From positions 188,112,375 to 188,176,374 of the forward strand of contig CM077150.1 in the NCBI GenBank assembly GCA_039583875.1: a stretch of 64,000 nucleotides of DNA, in the 5' to 3' direction. This DNA is from Platanthera guangdongensis. Its lineage: Eukaryota; Streptophyta; Magnoliopsida; Asparagales; Orchidaceae. Positions within the stretch are counted from its first letter, which is position 1. Every line of letters starts with the position of its first letter. A program made the position numbers and the translations under genes. Shown here in pieces: positions 45,371 through 55,609 of this stretch. The notes below the pieces were generated by a model, which saw nothing but the letters and a program-made list of their open reading frames with translations, searched no databases and had not been told where the DNA came from.

Positions 45371-46424
45371 TATAACACTCCCATCCGTCATACGACATAT
45401 AGTAGAAGGCCCAGCTGGAACCCGACGCCATATACCACGGACAGTCAGAAGGGTTACGTATGAATAACCAAACTATCCAATTAAGACTACACGTCCTAAC
45501 ACAGAGCATTCTAGCGGAAGCTTTTAAACAGTTGAAAGAACCCATAATAGTAATCCAATAATCATGAATGTCCACAACCACTACAACTGGAATGAAATAC
45601 AAATGCACTGAAAGATACTTGGTCTTATGGCCTTACAAAAGTTCAGTTAGCAATATAATGTTTTTCATACATCTGCTCACAGGCCGGCCACTCATGACAA
45701 AATAAAGAACAACTATTCGCTTTGGCCTTCGAGGGCCAGCACAGCAACATGGGCTCCAGCCCGCTATTTGGTACTCAGCACCGCAGCACCTGCAATTAAC
45801 ATTCCACCACACGGTGGCAAACAAAGCAATGGTCAGCCAAGGCCGACCAAATTATAATGACCCCGCCCCTAACTCGGGACGGCGGGGCTCCTTCCCTGCA
45901 ATTCATTAGCCCAGCTAAACAATATAAAACAAACATACTACGCCACAGGTGTAGGCTCGCACGACCAAACACCCAGTGCACTCAGGGCACATTATCGGTG
46001 AATCCTGACACTTCAGCATCTTCACCACCACACCAGGATGGCAACCTCGTGAGCATTCTAGCCTTTCTGACCACCGTCTAAGGATCCCGACTATGTCAAC
46101 GGCCAGTCCCCTTTTCGGGTCTCTCGCACCGAACCACATAGCCCAAGTCCGATTCCACTTTCCCATTGCTCACAACGCGTAGTTCACATTAAGACGTACG
46201 CACGAGCCAAGCTTCTCTCGGATCCCGCCACAGTTTCCAAACATCGCATAACCCAGTTATGCACAAGGCCGGCTCCCCGACTGCCAAGTTAGTAGAACAA
46301 CGTTACCACTCAGTTTTATAGGTGCGCCTTGGAGTTAATACCCAAGGATCCCTTGCTGCAATCTACCGCGTAGAAACCTGAAAACCCAAAGCTCGGAGTC
46401 TTCTCCGGCAAACCTTAATAAATG
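45371..46424 (-). repeat. T2 LTR, 3' piece
   Basis: Matches T1 LTR 3' half, including GTTATAATTTGG at the end and the ATTTGGTCGGCCTTGGCTGACC block. AAATG at its right edge (46420-46424) is the left target duplication of Co3. Confidence 0.88.
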
Positions 46425-46804
46425 TGTTGAAGTTGGTGACCGGGCGGTCTGGCGGTTTGTCTTGGCGGGTTGAAGACCGCGCGGTCTGGCGGTTTGTCTC
46501 AGTCGGCTTGGAGACCGGGCGGTCTGGCGGTCTACCTGGCTGTCTCTCTTCCTCTCTGGTGGTAGCCGTGCGGTTAGCCCTGCTGTCTAACCGCGCGGCT
46601 TGTGCGGTTTGTTTTGTATAGTCCGCCTGTCCTGTAAATTATAGTCCCACATCTCTTATTTGTATTCTCTCATCTCTCCTCCATTCTATATAAAGGAGGG
46701 CATACCTTTGTAATATATATCTTTTTTGGATAATAAAATTTCAATTATTCAAAAGTTTATTCGCTTGTTCTCTACTTTTCGCTTCTTGTCTCTACTTTCT
46801 AACA
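46425..46804 (+). repeat. 5' LTR of Co3
   Basis: TGTTGAAGTTGG...TTTCTAACA. It has a TATA box (TATATAAAG, 46686-46694) and an AATAAAAT polyadenylation-like word near 46731. GACCGCGCGGTC (46475-46486) is a perfect 12 bp palindrome, with GACCGGGCGGTC variants at both sides. Confidence 0.95.
46686..46694 (+). promoter_or_regulatory. Co3 LTR TATA box
   Basis: CTATATAAAGG in the LTR, about 110 bp before its 3' end. It would drive the element RNA. It is identical in both LTRs. Confidence 0.75.
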
Positions 46805-46815
46805 TGGTATCAGAG
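46805..46815 (+). promoter_or_regulatory. Primer-binding site of Co3
   Basis: TGGTATCAGAG adjoins the LTR with no spacer; initiator tRNA-Met type. Confidence 0.9.
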
Positions 46816-47519
46816 GACACGGTCATTTCCTCCTGATTCTGTGCGCCCTCTGTTGTTCGCGACCTGTTTTCCGCGTTCTGCGACTTGATTCGCGGCTTGC
46901 CCTCTCTTCTATCTGCGCGGCTTGTTTCTATCCGCACGGCATGTTTCTGTCCGCCGCCCTGTTCGCGCGGCTTGCTTCTTCTTGGTTCTCTTCTCCCACT
47001 CTCTTTGTCGCAGCGACCTGTTTCGTTGTCGCCGCGTTCCTTGTTCTTTCTTGCCTCTCCGACTTCCTAGTCGTTGCGGTCTGTCTCTGTCCGCGTGTCT
47101 TATCTCTATACTCGCGGTTTGCTGCTGTGATCTGCCTGACCGTGCGGGTTGTTCCTTTTTCACCCGCATCTTGGTCGCGGTCACCTGCTATTCTCTTCTC
47201 TTCTGTTCGCTCGGTCTTCTCAGTCCGCGCGACCTCTTCCCCGCTGGACCTTTGCCTGCTTTTTCGCCGCTTACTTCTTATTGCCTTCTACCCGCTCCTT
47301 GCTTGCTAGTCGCCTCGGCCTCATCTTTGGCCGTGCGACTTGTTCTCCTCTGTTCGCCCGACTTTTTCAGGTCGTGCGACTTCTTTCCCTCTGCTTTGCT
47401 CGGCTTCTTGGAAGCGGCCTTCCTAGCCGCCCGACCTATTTTCTGGTCGCCCGGCTTGGTGCTCTATTCTCTTCTCGCGGCTTGTTCTTCTCGTCGCGGT
47501 TTGCTACTCTCTTGCTTCC
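46816..47519 (+). other. Co3 leader in place of gag: pyrimidine-rich, CGCGGCTTG words
   Basis: A 704 bp stretch rich in C and T, with diffuse repeats of CGCG(G/A)CTTG, TTGTTCT and CTGTCCGC. These resemble the LTR words CGCGCGGCTTGTGCGG. Several long frames cross it because purine-rich stop codons are rare, but none shows a capsid core or CCHC knuckle. An in-frame stop at 47307 separates any upstream frame from pol. Confidence 0.75.
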
Positions 47520-50500
47520 ATGGCTTTCCTCTCCTCCAGCCTGTCCGCCTCCGTGGTCACCTCTTCTGGTAGTACTCATGTTGTGACTCGCGGACGATGG
47601 CTCATCGACTCTGGTGCAACAAATCATATGACAGGCAACCCTCAATGTTTCTCTCTTCTTGACACACAGGCTCAGTTGCCCCCGGTCATTGTCGCTGATG
47701 GATCTCCCTCCCCGGTCCATGGGACGGGCATGGTTCAAGTCACTCCATCTCTCTGCTTGGCTGATACCCTCTATGTGCCCAAGTTTCCTTGCAATTTATT
47801 ATCGGTTACTTCTTTATGCAAGCAACTACGGTGTTCTGTCACATTCACCCCTACCTCTTGTGCTTTTCAGGATCCGGACTCCCAACGGACGATTGCTACC
47901 GGGACTGAGAGTGGTGGCCTCTACTTCCTCGACAACGTTTCTGCTCTATCCGCCTTCTCCTCCTCCTCTACCGATCTTCTCCAATGGCATCTTCGCCTTG
48001 GACATACTCCTCCCCGCATTCTACGACAGCTCCTGCCGCACCTCCCTCCTCATCATCCTCCTCTAAACTGTGATGCATGTCAACTTGGCAAACATCACCG
48101 CTCCTCCTTCCCACCAACGCAAAGTCGGGGCTCTTCCCATCCGTTCGACCTCGTTCACTCTGACATATGGGGTCCCGCTCCTACCCTCACCATCGGTCGG
48201 GGCAGTTCCTATTTTGTCACCTTCATTGATGATTTCTCTCGGTCTACGTGGGTATATCTTCTTAAAGATCGCTCCGAGTTGTTCTCTGTTTGGACCTCCT
48301 TTTATTCGATGGTTAAAACTCAGTTTGCTACGTCTATTAAAATCCTTCGTTCTGACAATGCTAAGGAGTATCTTAGCCACGACTTCTCCTCCTTTTGCAC
48401 TCACCATGGTGTTATTCGTCAAACCAGCTGTGTCTACACTTCCCAACAAAATGGGGTGGCGGAACGCAAAAACCATCACCTCCTTGATGTCGCTCGCACT
48501 ATGATGACTCAAATGCATGTTCCTCGCTCCTATTGGGGCTATGCTGTCCTTCTCTCCTGCTATCTCATCAATCGCCTTCCCTCCACCGTTCTCCACGGTG
48601 CTACCCCCTTCTCCATTCTTTATCCGGACAAGGATCCCTTTCCTCTTCCTCTACACATCTTTGGGTGCACCACTTTTGTGCACTCTCCCGCTGCCACCCG
48701 TGATAAACTCTCACCCCGTGCCACCAAATGTGTCTTTCTGGGCTACTCTCCCACTCAGAAAGGCTATTGTTGCTTTGACCCTGTTACCCGCAAGCAATTT
48801 GTCTCTGCGGATGTCATCTTCTTTGCCAATGCATCTTACTTCTCTCCCGCTTCCTCTTCTCCTCCTCCTGCTCCTACTTCTCATACCAACCCATCCCTTC
48901 CCTATGCTCCCACTGAGGTTCCGTCCTCTCCACCCACTCCACCGTCTTCCCCATCCTCCTCATCTCCACCCTCTACTCCGCTTTCTCCCTCCACTCCGCT
49001 GCCATCTCTCTCTACTCCCAGGCCAGCTCTCTCCACCACGGATACTCCGGATACTGAGGCACCTGCTGACCTGGATCTCCCGATTGCTCTTCGCAAAGGG
49101 GTTCGGGCTTGTACCCACCATCCTCTTGCTGCGGTTGTTTCCTACGATCGCCTTACCCCTGCTCGCCGAGCCTTTGCCCTGGCTATCTCGGCCACTACCA
49201 CCCCCCGTTCCTACCAGGAGGCCCTTACTATTCCTCACTGGAAAGTTGCCATGGATGAGGAGATTGCTACTCTCACTGAACGGGGTACCTGGACCCTTGT
49301 TCCGCCTCCTTTCGGCACCGATGTTGTTGGTTGTCGCTGGGTCTTCGTGGTGAAGTTTCTCCCGGATGGCAGTGTGGATCGTTATAAGGCTCGCCTAGTT
49401 GCCAAGGGTTTTACCCAAACTTATGGGGTTGATTACTTTGACACTTTCTCGCCCGTGGCTCGCCTCAGCACTATTCGGGTTCTTCTCTCTGTAGCTGTCA
49501 ACAGGGATTGGCCCATCTCGCAGCTAGATGTTAAGAATGCCTTCCTCTATGGAGATCTGCAGGAAGCTGTTTACATGGAGCAACCTCCTGGGTATGTTGC
49601 TCAGGGGGAGACACGGGTATGCCGGCTAAAGAAGGCTATCTATGGCCTCAAGCAGAGTCCTCGTGCCTGGTTTGACAAGTTCAGTGGCATTGTTGCGGCC
49701 ATTGGTTTTACACGAAGCTCAGCAGATCACTCCTTGTTTGTTCGGAAAACCGCCTCTGGTCTTGTTGTTCTTGCGGTTTATGTTGATGACATTCTTCTTA
49801 CTGGCGATGACCAGGATGGGATACTGATGACCAAGAAACACCTTCGTCAACATCTGGTTACAAAGGATATGGGCTCCCCGAAATACTTTCTGGGGATTGA
49901 AATCTCTAGAAAGCCCAACTCCATGGTCCTTTCACAACGGAAGTATGCTCTTGATCTTTTAAAGGATGCAGGACTCACTGGTGCTAAACCTGCACGTTGT
50001 CCTATGGCTGCTGGAGAAGACAAAACTTGGACAGATGACTCACCTCTTCTCTCTGATCTTACGAGATACCGGCGTCTGGTGGGCAAGCTCATATATCTCA
50101 CGGTAACCAGACCCGACATCTCCTATGCTGTTGGCAAGGTGAGCCAGTTCATGCAAGCTCCGAGGGAGTGTCATCTACAATCTGCTCTGAGGATATTAGA
50201 GTATATTAAAGCTGCTCCAGGGAAAGGACTCCTATTTCAGAAGAATGGTCACCTAAGGGTTGAAGCTTACTCTGATTCAAGCTATGCGGATGACAAAGGG
50301 GACCGCAAATCGACTTCAGGTTTCTGCACATTTGTTGGAGGCAATCTTGTGAGTTGGAAGAGCAAGAAACAGTCTGTCGTTTCCAGGTCTAGTGCAGAGG
50401 CTGAATATCGTAGCATGGCATCGACTACATGTGAGTTGAAGTGGTTGCGGGCTCTCATGCTTGACTTAGGAGAGGTTTACAACTATCCTCTTCCTATGTT

Positions 50501-50735
50501 CTATGACAATAAGGCCGCGATACACATTTCCAAAAATCCGGTCTTTCATGAGAGAACAAAACACATAGAAGTCGACTGTCATTTTATTCGAGAAGAAATA
50601 TTGAAGAAACAGATTTGCACTCCATTTGTCACGTCCGACAACGAGTTGGCAGACGTCTTCACCAAGCCAGTGTCCGCTTCCTTTTTCCACATCTGTGACA
50701 AGCTGGGCATGATCGATATATATGCTCCAGCTTGA
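47520..50735 (+). CDS. pol: Co3 pol: intact protease-integrase-reverse transcriptase-RNase H (1071 aa)
   Basis: The start codon ATG at 47520 lies just 29 codons before the protease active site (WLIDSGATNHMTG, Asp at residue 30). The integrase zinc finger follows (LGHTPPRIL...CDACQLGKHH, about 155-190), then the catalytic core (VHSDIWGPAP, FIDDFSRSTW, LRSDNAKEY, QQNGVAERKN). A Pro/Ser-rich linker spans about 450-520. Reverse transcriptase has WVFVVKFLPDGS, RLVAKGFTQT and VYVDDILLTGDD (near 754). RNase H has AYSDSSYADDKGDRKSTSG (near 915) and FHERTKHIEVDCHF. No stop or frameshift is present. A typical copia polyprotein would have about 250-350 more residues of gag at the front. All catalytic motifs look intact, so it could act if Gag came from another element. 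Confidence 0.95.
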   Translation: MAFLSSSLSASVVTSSGSTHVVTRGRWLIDSGATNHMTGNPQCFSLLDTQAQLPPVIVADGSPSPVHGTGMVQVTPSLCLADTLYVPKFPCNLLSVTSLCKQLRCSVTFTPTSCAFQDPDSQRTIATGTESGGLYFLDNVSALSAFSSSSTDLLQWHLRLGHTPPRILRQLLPHLPPHHPPLNCDACQLGKHHRSSFPPTQSRGSSHPFDLVHSDIWGPAPTLTIGRGSSYFVTFIDDFSRSTWVYLLKDRSELFSVWTSFYSMVKTQFATSIKILRSDNAKEYLSHDFSSFCTHHGVIRQTSCVYTSQQNGVAERKNHHLLDVARTMMTQMHVPRSYWGYAVLLSCYLINRLPSTVLHGATPFSILYPDKDPFPLPLHIFGCTTFVHSPAATRDKLSPRATKCVFLGYSPTQKGYCCFDPVTRKQFVSADVIFFANASYFSPASSSPPPAPTSHTNPSLPYAPTEVPSSPPTPPSSPSSSSPPSTPLSPSTPLPSLSTPRPALSTTDTPDTEAPADLDLPIALRKGVRACTHHPLAAVVSYDRLTPARRAFALAISATTTPRSYQEALTIPHWKVAMDEEIATLTERGTWTLVPPPFGTDVVGCRWVFVVKFLPDGSVDRYKARLVAKGFTQTYGVDYFDTFSPVARLSTIRVLLSVAVNRDWPISQLDVKNAFLYGDLQEAVYMEQPPGYVAQGETRVCRLKKAIYGLKQSPRAWFDKFSGIVAAIGFTRSSADHSLFVRKTASGLVVLAVYVDDILLTGDDQDGILMTKKHLRQHLVTKDMGSPKYFLGIEISRKPNSMVLSQRKYALDLLKDAGLTGAKPARCPMAAGEDKTWTDDSPLLSDLTRYRRLVGKLIYLTVTRPDISYAVGKVSQFMQAPRECHLQSALRILEYIKAAPGKGLLFQKNGHLRVEAYSDSSYADDKGDRKSTSGFCTFVGGNLVSWKSKKQSVVSRSSAEAEYRSMASTTCELKWLRALMLDLGEVYNYPLPMFYDNKAAIHISKNPVFHERTKHIEVDCHFIREEILKKQICTPFVTSDNELADVFTKPVSASFFHICDKLGMIDIYAPA

Positions 50736-50742
50736 GGGGGAG

Positions 50743-51123
50743 TGTTGAAGTTGGTGACCGGGCGGTCTGGCGGTTTGTCTTGGCGGGTTGAAGACCGCGC
50801 GGTCTGGCGGTTTGTCTCAGTCGGCTTGGAGACCGGGCGGTCTGGCGGTCTACCCTGGCTGTCTCTCTTCCTCTCTGGTGGTAGCCGTGCGGTTAGCCCT
50901 GTTGTCTAACCGCGCGGCTTGTGCGGTTTGTTTTGTATAGTCCACCTGTCCTGTAAATTATAGTCCCACATCTCTTATTTGTATTCTCTCATCTCTCCTC
51001 CATTCTATATAAAGGAGGGCATACCTTTGTAATATATATCTTTTTTGGATAATAAAATTTCAATTATTCAAAAGTTTATTCGCTTGTTCTCTACTTTTCG
51101 CTTCTTGTCTCTACTTTCTAACA
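50743..51123 (+). repeat. 3' LTR of Co3
   Basis: 381 bp, one base longer than the 5' LTR (CTACCCTGG against CTACCTGG), with two substitutions (CTGCTG/CTGTTG and TCCGCC/TCCACC), both transitions. Preceded by the polypurine tract at 50733-50742. Confidence 0.95.
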
Positions 51124-52062
51124 AAATGCAACATCACCGATCCAGACCAACATGTCCGGGTAGGCTTCACACACAATGCCTATGTCCGTACTACGATTCC
51201 GGACTCTATATGCAACATAAGGGGGACTATTCAAGTCAACCCCAGGAAACACCGCACATTCACCGCACACTCGCGGGAGCGGGTTTCCCTATGCAGAAAA
51301 GAAGAGAGCTTCACATGCTCAAGTAGAGAATCATTACCCTTGTAGTATGCTTTTGCGCCATGGAAAACTATCCTGATAGAAGTCTTCGCAACGGAATTTC
51401 CTCCACGGATCCGCTCTCGGTTCTCTAAACGGTGCTCCGATGCTCCGTCGGTGGCCGGAATCCTCCTCCTTCTTCCTCCTTGCTCTAACTCCTTGGAAAG
51501 AGAAAGCTTAGGGGAGAAATGAGGAGTTAAACCACCATTCCCGGCCTTAACAGAGCAGGAACATATCGGGGCCGTCAGATCTTACTTAAAGAAAACGAAC
51601 GGCTCAGATCTGAAAACAATTCATCAAACCTGGGCTGAACACGGCCTTGCACACGGTCGTGTCCTAGGCCGTGTGCCTCAATCCAGACATGATCGTCAAA
51701 CACAGAAAAACCACACGAGCTAACACACGCCCGTGACTAAACCTGACACGCCTGTATCGGGTCATCGACTCACCCGTGACTGGAGGCGTGTAACATATAA
51801 CAGTCCCGCCAACCGTCACGTCCCTGCTGAACACAGGTGGGGACACAGGTATGAACACGCTCGTGTCACCCCCTGACACGCCCGTGTCAAAACTGTGCAC
51901 AACCCGTGTTTACTGCTGTGTCCTTTTATGGACACAGCCGGCCAAAACACCAAGCAAGACACGGCCTTGGACACGCCTGTTTCCTAGGCCGTGTACCCCT
52001 ATACAGGCACCAAAATTTCTTTTGGACGCGATCAGCTCAAATATGATTTTTGGGGCATTGCA
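51124..52062 (-). repeat. T2 LTR, 5' piece
   Basis: On the minus strand it starts TGCAATGCCCC. It carries an array of GACACG/CGTGTC words at about 51640-52000 and the LTR micro-exon. It begins with AAATG (51124-51128), the right target duplication of Co3. Confidence 0.88.
51338..51361 (-). CDS. T2 LTR micro-exon (8 codons, MAQKHTTR)
   Basis: Minus-strand ATG with 24 bp to AGG|GTAATGATT. Same length and donor as T1 and the truncated Tekay LTR. The matching acceptor is at 45147, in phase with gag. Confidence 0.7.
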
Positions 52063-52067
52063 GGGTG

Positions 52068-52787
52068 AGTCATAGCGGCTGCCAGTTTCCAGGACGCACC
52101 CTGTCTATAGAAGAGTTCGAGAATGCCTTCTTGAAAAAGCATATCCCTTTGTCGACAAGGTTAGCCGTTCTGAGATAGTTTTTGCACTTGGTTAAACGAG
52201 ACAAGACTATGGATGAGTATGTTCAGGAGTTTACTCGATTGGGTCATTATGCTGGAATGAACATGGCTGGTGATGAAGAGAGGGACAATATCTTCTACTA
52301 TAGGTTGAGAGAGAACTTTAGGTCAACCCCTAATTACTATGAAAAATGCGGGGTTCAACGAGTTGATTGAGGTGGCCAAGACATTGGAAAGTGACATAGA
52401 ACGAACCCAATGTTGTAAGGGACTTGTAGTAAAATAGGTAGAAGGAAATCCTTCTCAATTGCAAGGGAATTCTGAAGGGAGTAAGTGGAAGAAGAATCCA
52501 CATCCCTTCAAGTCATGGGAGAAAAGCAATACGACATCTGGGGGTTCTCACTTCACAGGACCACCATCATGCTACAAGTGTGGCAAGCCAGGCCACATAG
52601 CTCGTTTCTGCACTGAGGATGGCTCAGAGAAGGAGCCAGGGCATGAGCAGTCCGTGCGTTCCGATCCCAGCATTGCGGAGAAAGGAAAAATGCCGGAGTC
52701 AAAGTGCTTCACGTTTCCAACTCGTGCAGCCAATGGCATACAACCTCGGGTAGCAGGAAGTGATTCAACAACCCGATGTTGTGACAG
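52068..52787 (+). pseudogene. gag: G4 gag, C-terminal half
   Basis: Words FENAFLKKHIPL, MDEYVQEFTRLGHYAGMN and a zinc knuckle CYKCGKPGHIARFC near 52570. Stops at about 52178 and 52435 and frame changes interrupt it; one lies between the knuckle and the end, because the exon end at 52787 (GTTGTGACAG) is in another frame. It resembles T1 gag. Confidence 0.78.
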
Positions 52788-52859
52788 GTATGGGAAAGTT
52801 TAAGTTTGTTTATTAGCTTTAGACTTTCGAGACTTTTATGTGTATTTCCTGTGTTTTAG
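52788..52859 (+). other. Gag/protease intron of G4 (72 bp, phase 1)
   Basis: GTATGGGAAAG...CTGTGTTTTAG, T-rich, with two in-frame stops. Same length as the T1 intron and same phase. Confidence 0.72.
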
Positions 52860-53309
52860 GCTTCATGATGCTTTCCGGTTATCCTGCTAAGGTATTATTC
52901 GACAAAGGAGTGTCACACTCCTTTCTTGCGGAAAGCTTTATCCAAATAATTGCAGTCGAGTCATTTTTGACGGACATAGAAATTAGGGTGTGCATGCCCA
53001 CTGGGTCTTTCATGACTACCAGGATGAGAGGGCGCATTGGTTGGAATCTAGACAGAGTTGACTTCGTGTTGGTAGCAGTGGTTCTACCGTTTGTCTAATT
53101 CAATGTGATCTTGGAGATGGATTGGCTTGCAGAGCAGCGTTCTAGTATTGACTATCTATCCATGGTGGTGACCTTGAGAAGCAAAGGAAAGGAAGATGTT
53201 AAATTTGAGGGCCTTAGTGGAGTGGCCTGTTCCCTGATCTCAGCCATGCAGTTAGTGCGAGCAGTTAACCAGGGAGGAGTAGCTTTCGTAGTATTGTTAG
53301 AAGCTCAAC
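52860..53309 (+). pseudogene. G4 protease
   Basis: VLFDKGVSHSFLAESFI: the catalytic Asp is kept but the next residue is Lys in place of Thr. The region LEMDWLAEQRSSIDYLS follows after a stop at 53096. It ends at LLEAQ, where T1 continues into reverse transcriptase. Confidence 0.8.
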
Positions 53310-53434
53310 TGTAATGTCCCGATTCGCACTAGGCCCCTCGTGCGCATTTTTGAGTCAGGAGAGCTGAGTTGGGTTCAGGGAAGTGCCGGCAGCTGGGCTG
53401 CACTTGTAAATGGGGGGAGAAATCAGTCCAGAAT

Positions 53435-53990
53435 AGGACACGAGTAGAGACACGGGTGTGTCCCTACCAGTGTGTGTGAGGCCGGCTCTTGAGTCGACAA
53501 CTCAAGTATGTCTAGAGAAGGACACGGGTAGTGACACTGGCGTGTCACTACCCGTGTGCATAAGGACACGGGTCGAGACACGGGCGTATCCCTACCCGTA
53601 TCTGTCCAACCAACTCTCGAGTCGATGACTCGAGTTGTCCAAGAGAAGGACACGGGTAGTGACACGGGTGTGTCACTACCCGTGTGACGTTGACACAGGT
53701 AGAGACACGGGCGTGTCCCTACCCGTATGGGTCGAGTTGAGATCGACGAAGTGTACCCCGAGAAGGACACGGGTAGAGACACGGACGTGTCCCTACCCGT
53801 ATGTGTCGAGTTGAGTTCGTCGAGGCATGTCTAGAGAAGGACACAGCCAGAGAACACAGCCGTGTCATGTGGACATGAGCGTGTCCCTACACGTGTCGAG
53901 TATTGAACCGACACTAAAACCATCTTCGACGCTTCTCCCGAGCAGGACACGGGTAAGGACACGGGCGTGTCCCTACCCGTGTCACTTTTC
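53435..53990. repeat. GACACGGGTAG...CACTACCCGTGTG inverted-word array in the G2b LTR
   Basis: GGACACGGGTAGTGACAC and its near inverse GTGTCACTACCCGTGTG are paired, at least four times, separated by CTCGAGTCGA(T/C)GACTCGAG-type words. Each pair could fold into a long hairpin. Confidence 0.85.
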
Positions 53991-54123
53991 ACATATAAGG
54001 GTTTTGAAAACACTAGACATTTTCACACCTCATTCCAGCCATTTTTCTGAATTTCTATAGAGAGGGAGAAACTGCTGGAGCAAGTCCTAGAGGAGGAGAT
54101 CCGCCGCCGCCGTGAAGGAGAAA

Positions 54124-54183
54124 ATGTCGCCGAGAAGAGTAACAAGATCTATGGCTGGAAATAGTGGAAACGTCAGAAATTAG
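54124..54183 (+). CDS. G2b LTR exon 1 (20 codons, last codon TAG)
   Basis: Same start, length and GTGAG donor as G2a exon 1. The final GAG has become TAG and two other codons changed, so this copy would not give a full Gag. Confidence 0.55.
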   Translation: MSPRRVTRSMAGNSGNVRN

Positions 54184-55609
54184 GTGAGCTTCCTACCCTC
54201 TCCATTGGTTCTAAATCTGTAGATATCTAGGTGAGATGTCAACTTAAAAGAGTCGAGAATTATGAGATGATGATTTTTATAGGAAGACGCCATTCTAGGG
54301 CTTGTGCTCTAAGGTTAGTGGTGTCTTCAACCTCTCCAACCTTCTATGTGAAGATGGGGGATGGTTTCGTGAAGAGTCATGGCCTCAAGAGGGTGAATAA
54401 GGGAGGAGGAATTTCTGATGTGATTTTGGAAGATCGACTTGAGGAGGGAGATGAACCGATGCCGTTCATTTCGCTTTAAGATGCGTGCAGAATCTGTGTT
54501 CTGCGTGCAGTGATCTCCTTGGCCATTTTCAGATGTGATATGTCCAGATCTGGGATTTCCACTAAACACGAAAGTTGAAGCCCTTAAAAATACCTTTCCA
54601 ACGAATGGTTGCACGACTTCAGGCGACATCTATAGCTACAGGAAAGTCCGAACGAATTTGGCGGCAGACAAACCCTGCATATAGAAATTGTGTTCTGTAC
54701 GCAGCAAACTTTGAAGCCTATTTCAAGTATATTACTCTCAAATCTGGGTTGTGTTCTGAGTATGAAAGTTGTAACCCATGAAAAGACCTTTCCATCAAGG
54801 GGTTACATGTCTTCATCAGATTCTTTAGCTTCGGGAATCTCCGATCGAAGTTGCTGTCCAAATTTATTCTGCACCTAAATTCTCGGTTTGGTATAGCATG
54901 GGATTTGGACTCGGTGGAGTCAATGTTGCAAGTTAACTTGAGGTTTGTGGAACTCTTTTATGTTAATAATCATCTTAGTTCTATAATTGATGAAGTTTAA
55001 TAATTAGATCCCATGAAATTGATTTGTGAAGCGAAGCATACTTAAACGAAATGATTTGATAGAAATTGGTTGACTAATATAAATGCGCATCATGCTTATA
55101 ATGTGTTGAAATCATTTGGAATGACATGTAGGAGGATAATTTATGGCCATGTGAATGATTGTTTAACTGAATGAATTTAGTAGCCCAATGCTTAGAGTGG
55201 CATCTCACTACAGGTAGCATCGTGTAAGGGTGTAAGTGAGAGTGTTGTCCGCACTGAGTTGGTTAGTGTTGAGACGAGTTATAAATGGACGGTTGGGCTT
55301 GGTCCTCGGTGCTCATTTCCCGGGGGTCCTTCCGTGCTGAGTGGACGGTTGGGCTTGGTCCTCGTGTTTTTTTCACCGAGGCTCCTTCCGTGCCACGGTG
55401 ATGTGGAATTGCATGCGGTGTGAGTCGACACGCGGTGCCGTAATCCTGTGATAAGGATAGTGTGACCGGTCTACGGGATCGCCAGTCGTCACACCGACGG
55501 GAGTTGACAGATAGACCTTGGGCGGTTGGGCTTGGTCCTCAATGTTGTAACGCCCCGAAACTCAAAGGAGCAAAGGGGAATGTTTTGGGCCAATTTGAGT
55601 TCTGGCTGC

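Larger units (their letters stand above)
46425..51123 (+). mobile_element. Co3: young, gag-less Ty1-copia element (4.7 kb) with target duplication
   Basis: LTRs of 380 and 381 bp differ by two substitutions and one single-base indel. A perfect 5 bp duplication AAATG flanks it (46420-46424, 51124-51128). A primer site lies directly after the 5' LTR and a polypurine tract (GAGGGGGAG) directly before the 3' LTR. The 1071-codon pol is uninterrupted. What is missing is gag: 46816-47519 has no gag-like coding. It is the youngest insertion that can be dated here. Confidence 0.95.
44598..52062 (-). mobile_element. T2: minus-strand Tekay element, 5' part, split by two insertions
   Basis: The LTR lies in two pieces (52062-51124 and 46424-45371) around the copia element Co3. 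The primer site and the start of gag follow, cut by G3 at 44597. LTR, primer region and gag all match T1 in order. T2 itself sits inside the gag of G4. Confidence 0.88.
52063..53309 (+). mobile_element. G4: gag-protease remnant of a plus-strand chromovirus
   Basis: A gag C-terminal half, zinc knuckle, gag/protease intron and protease, cut on the left by T2 and on the right by the G2b LTR. Reverse transcriptase onward is absent. It is the oldest layer in this part of the window, because T2 and G2b both interrupt it. Confidence 0.85.
53310..55545 (+). repeat. G2b LTR, 3' part displaced by T1
   Basis: Starts TGTAATGTCCCGATTC directly after the G4 protease. From about 54012 it matches the G2a LTR from 30007. 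It is interrupted at 55545 by T1 in the phrase GGTTGGGCTTGGTCCTC. It supplies the first 0.7 kb that G2a lacks and contains exon 1. Confidence 0.88.

Noticed and set aside
46922..47586. Three overlapping frames of 122-216 codons in the Co3 leader
   Set aside because: They result from C/T-rich sequence that lacks stop codons; composition is Cys/Leu/Ser-rich with no domain, and no single frame is favoured.
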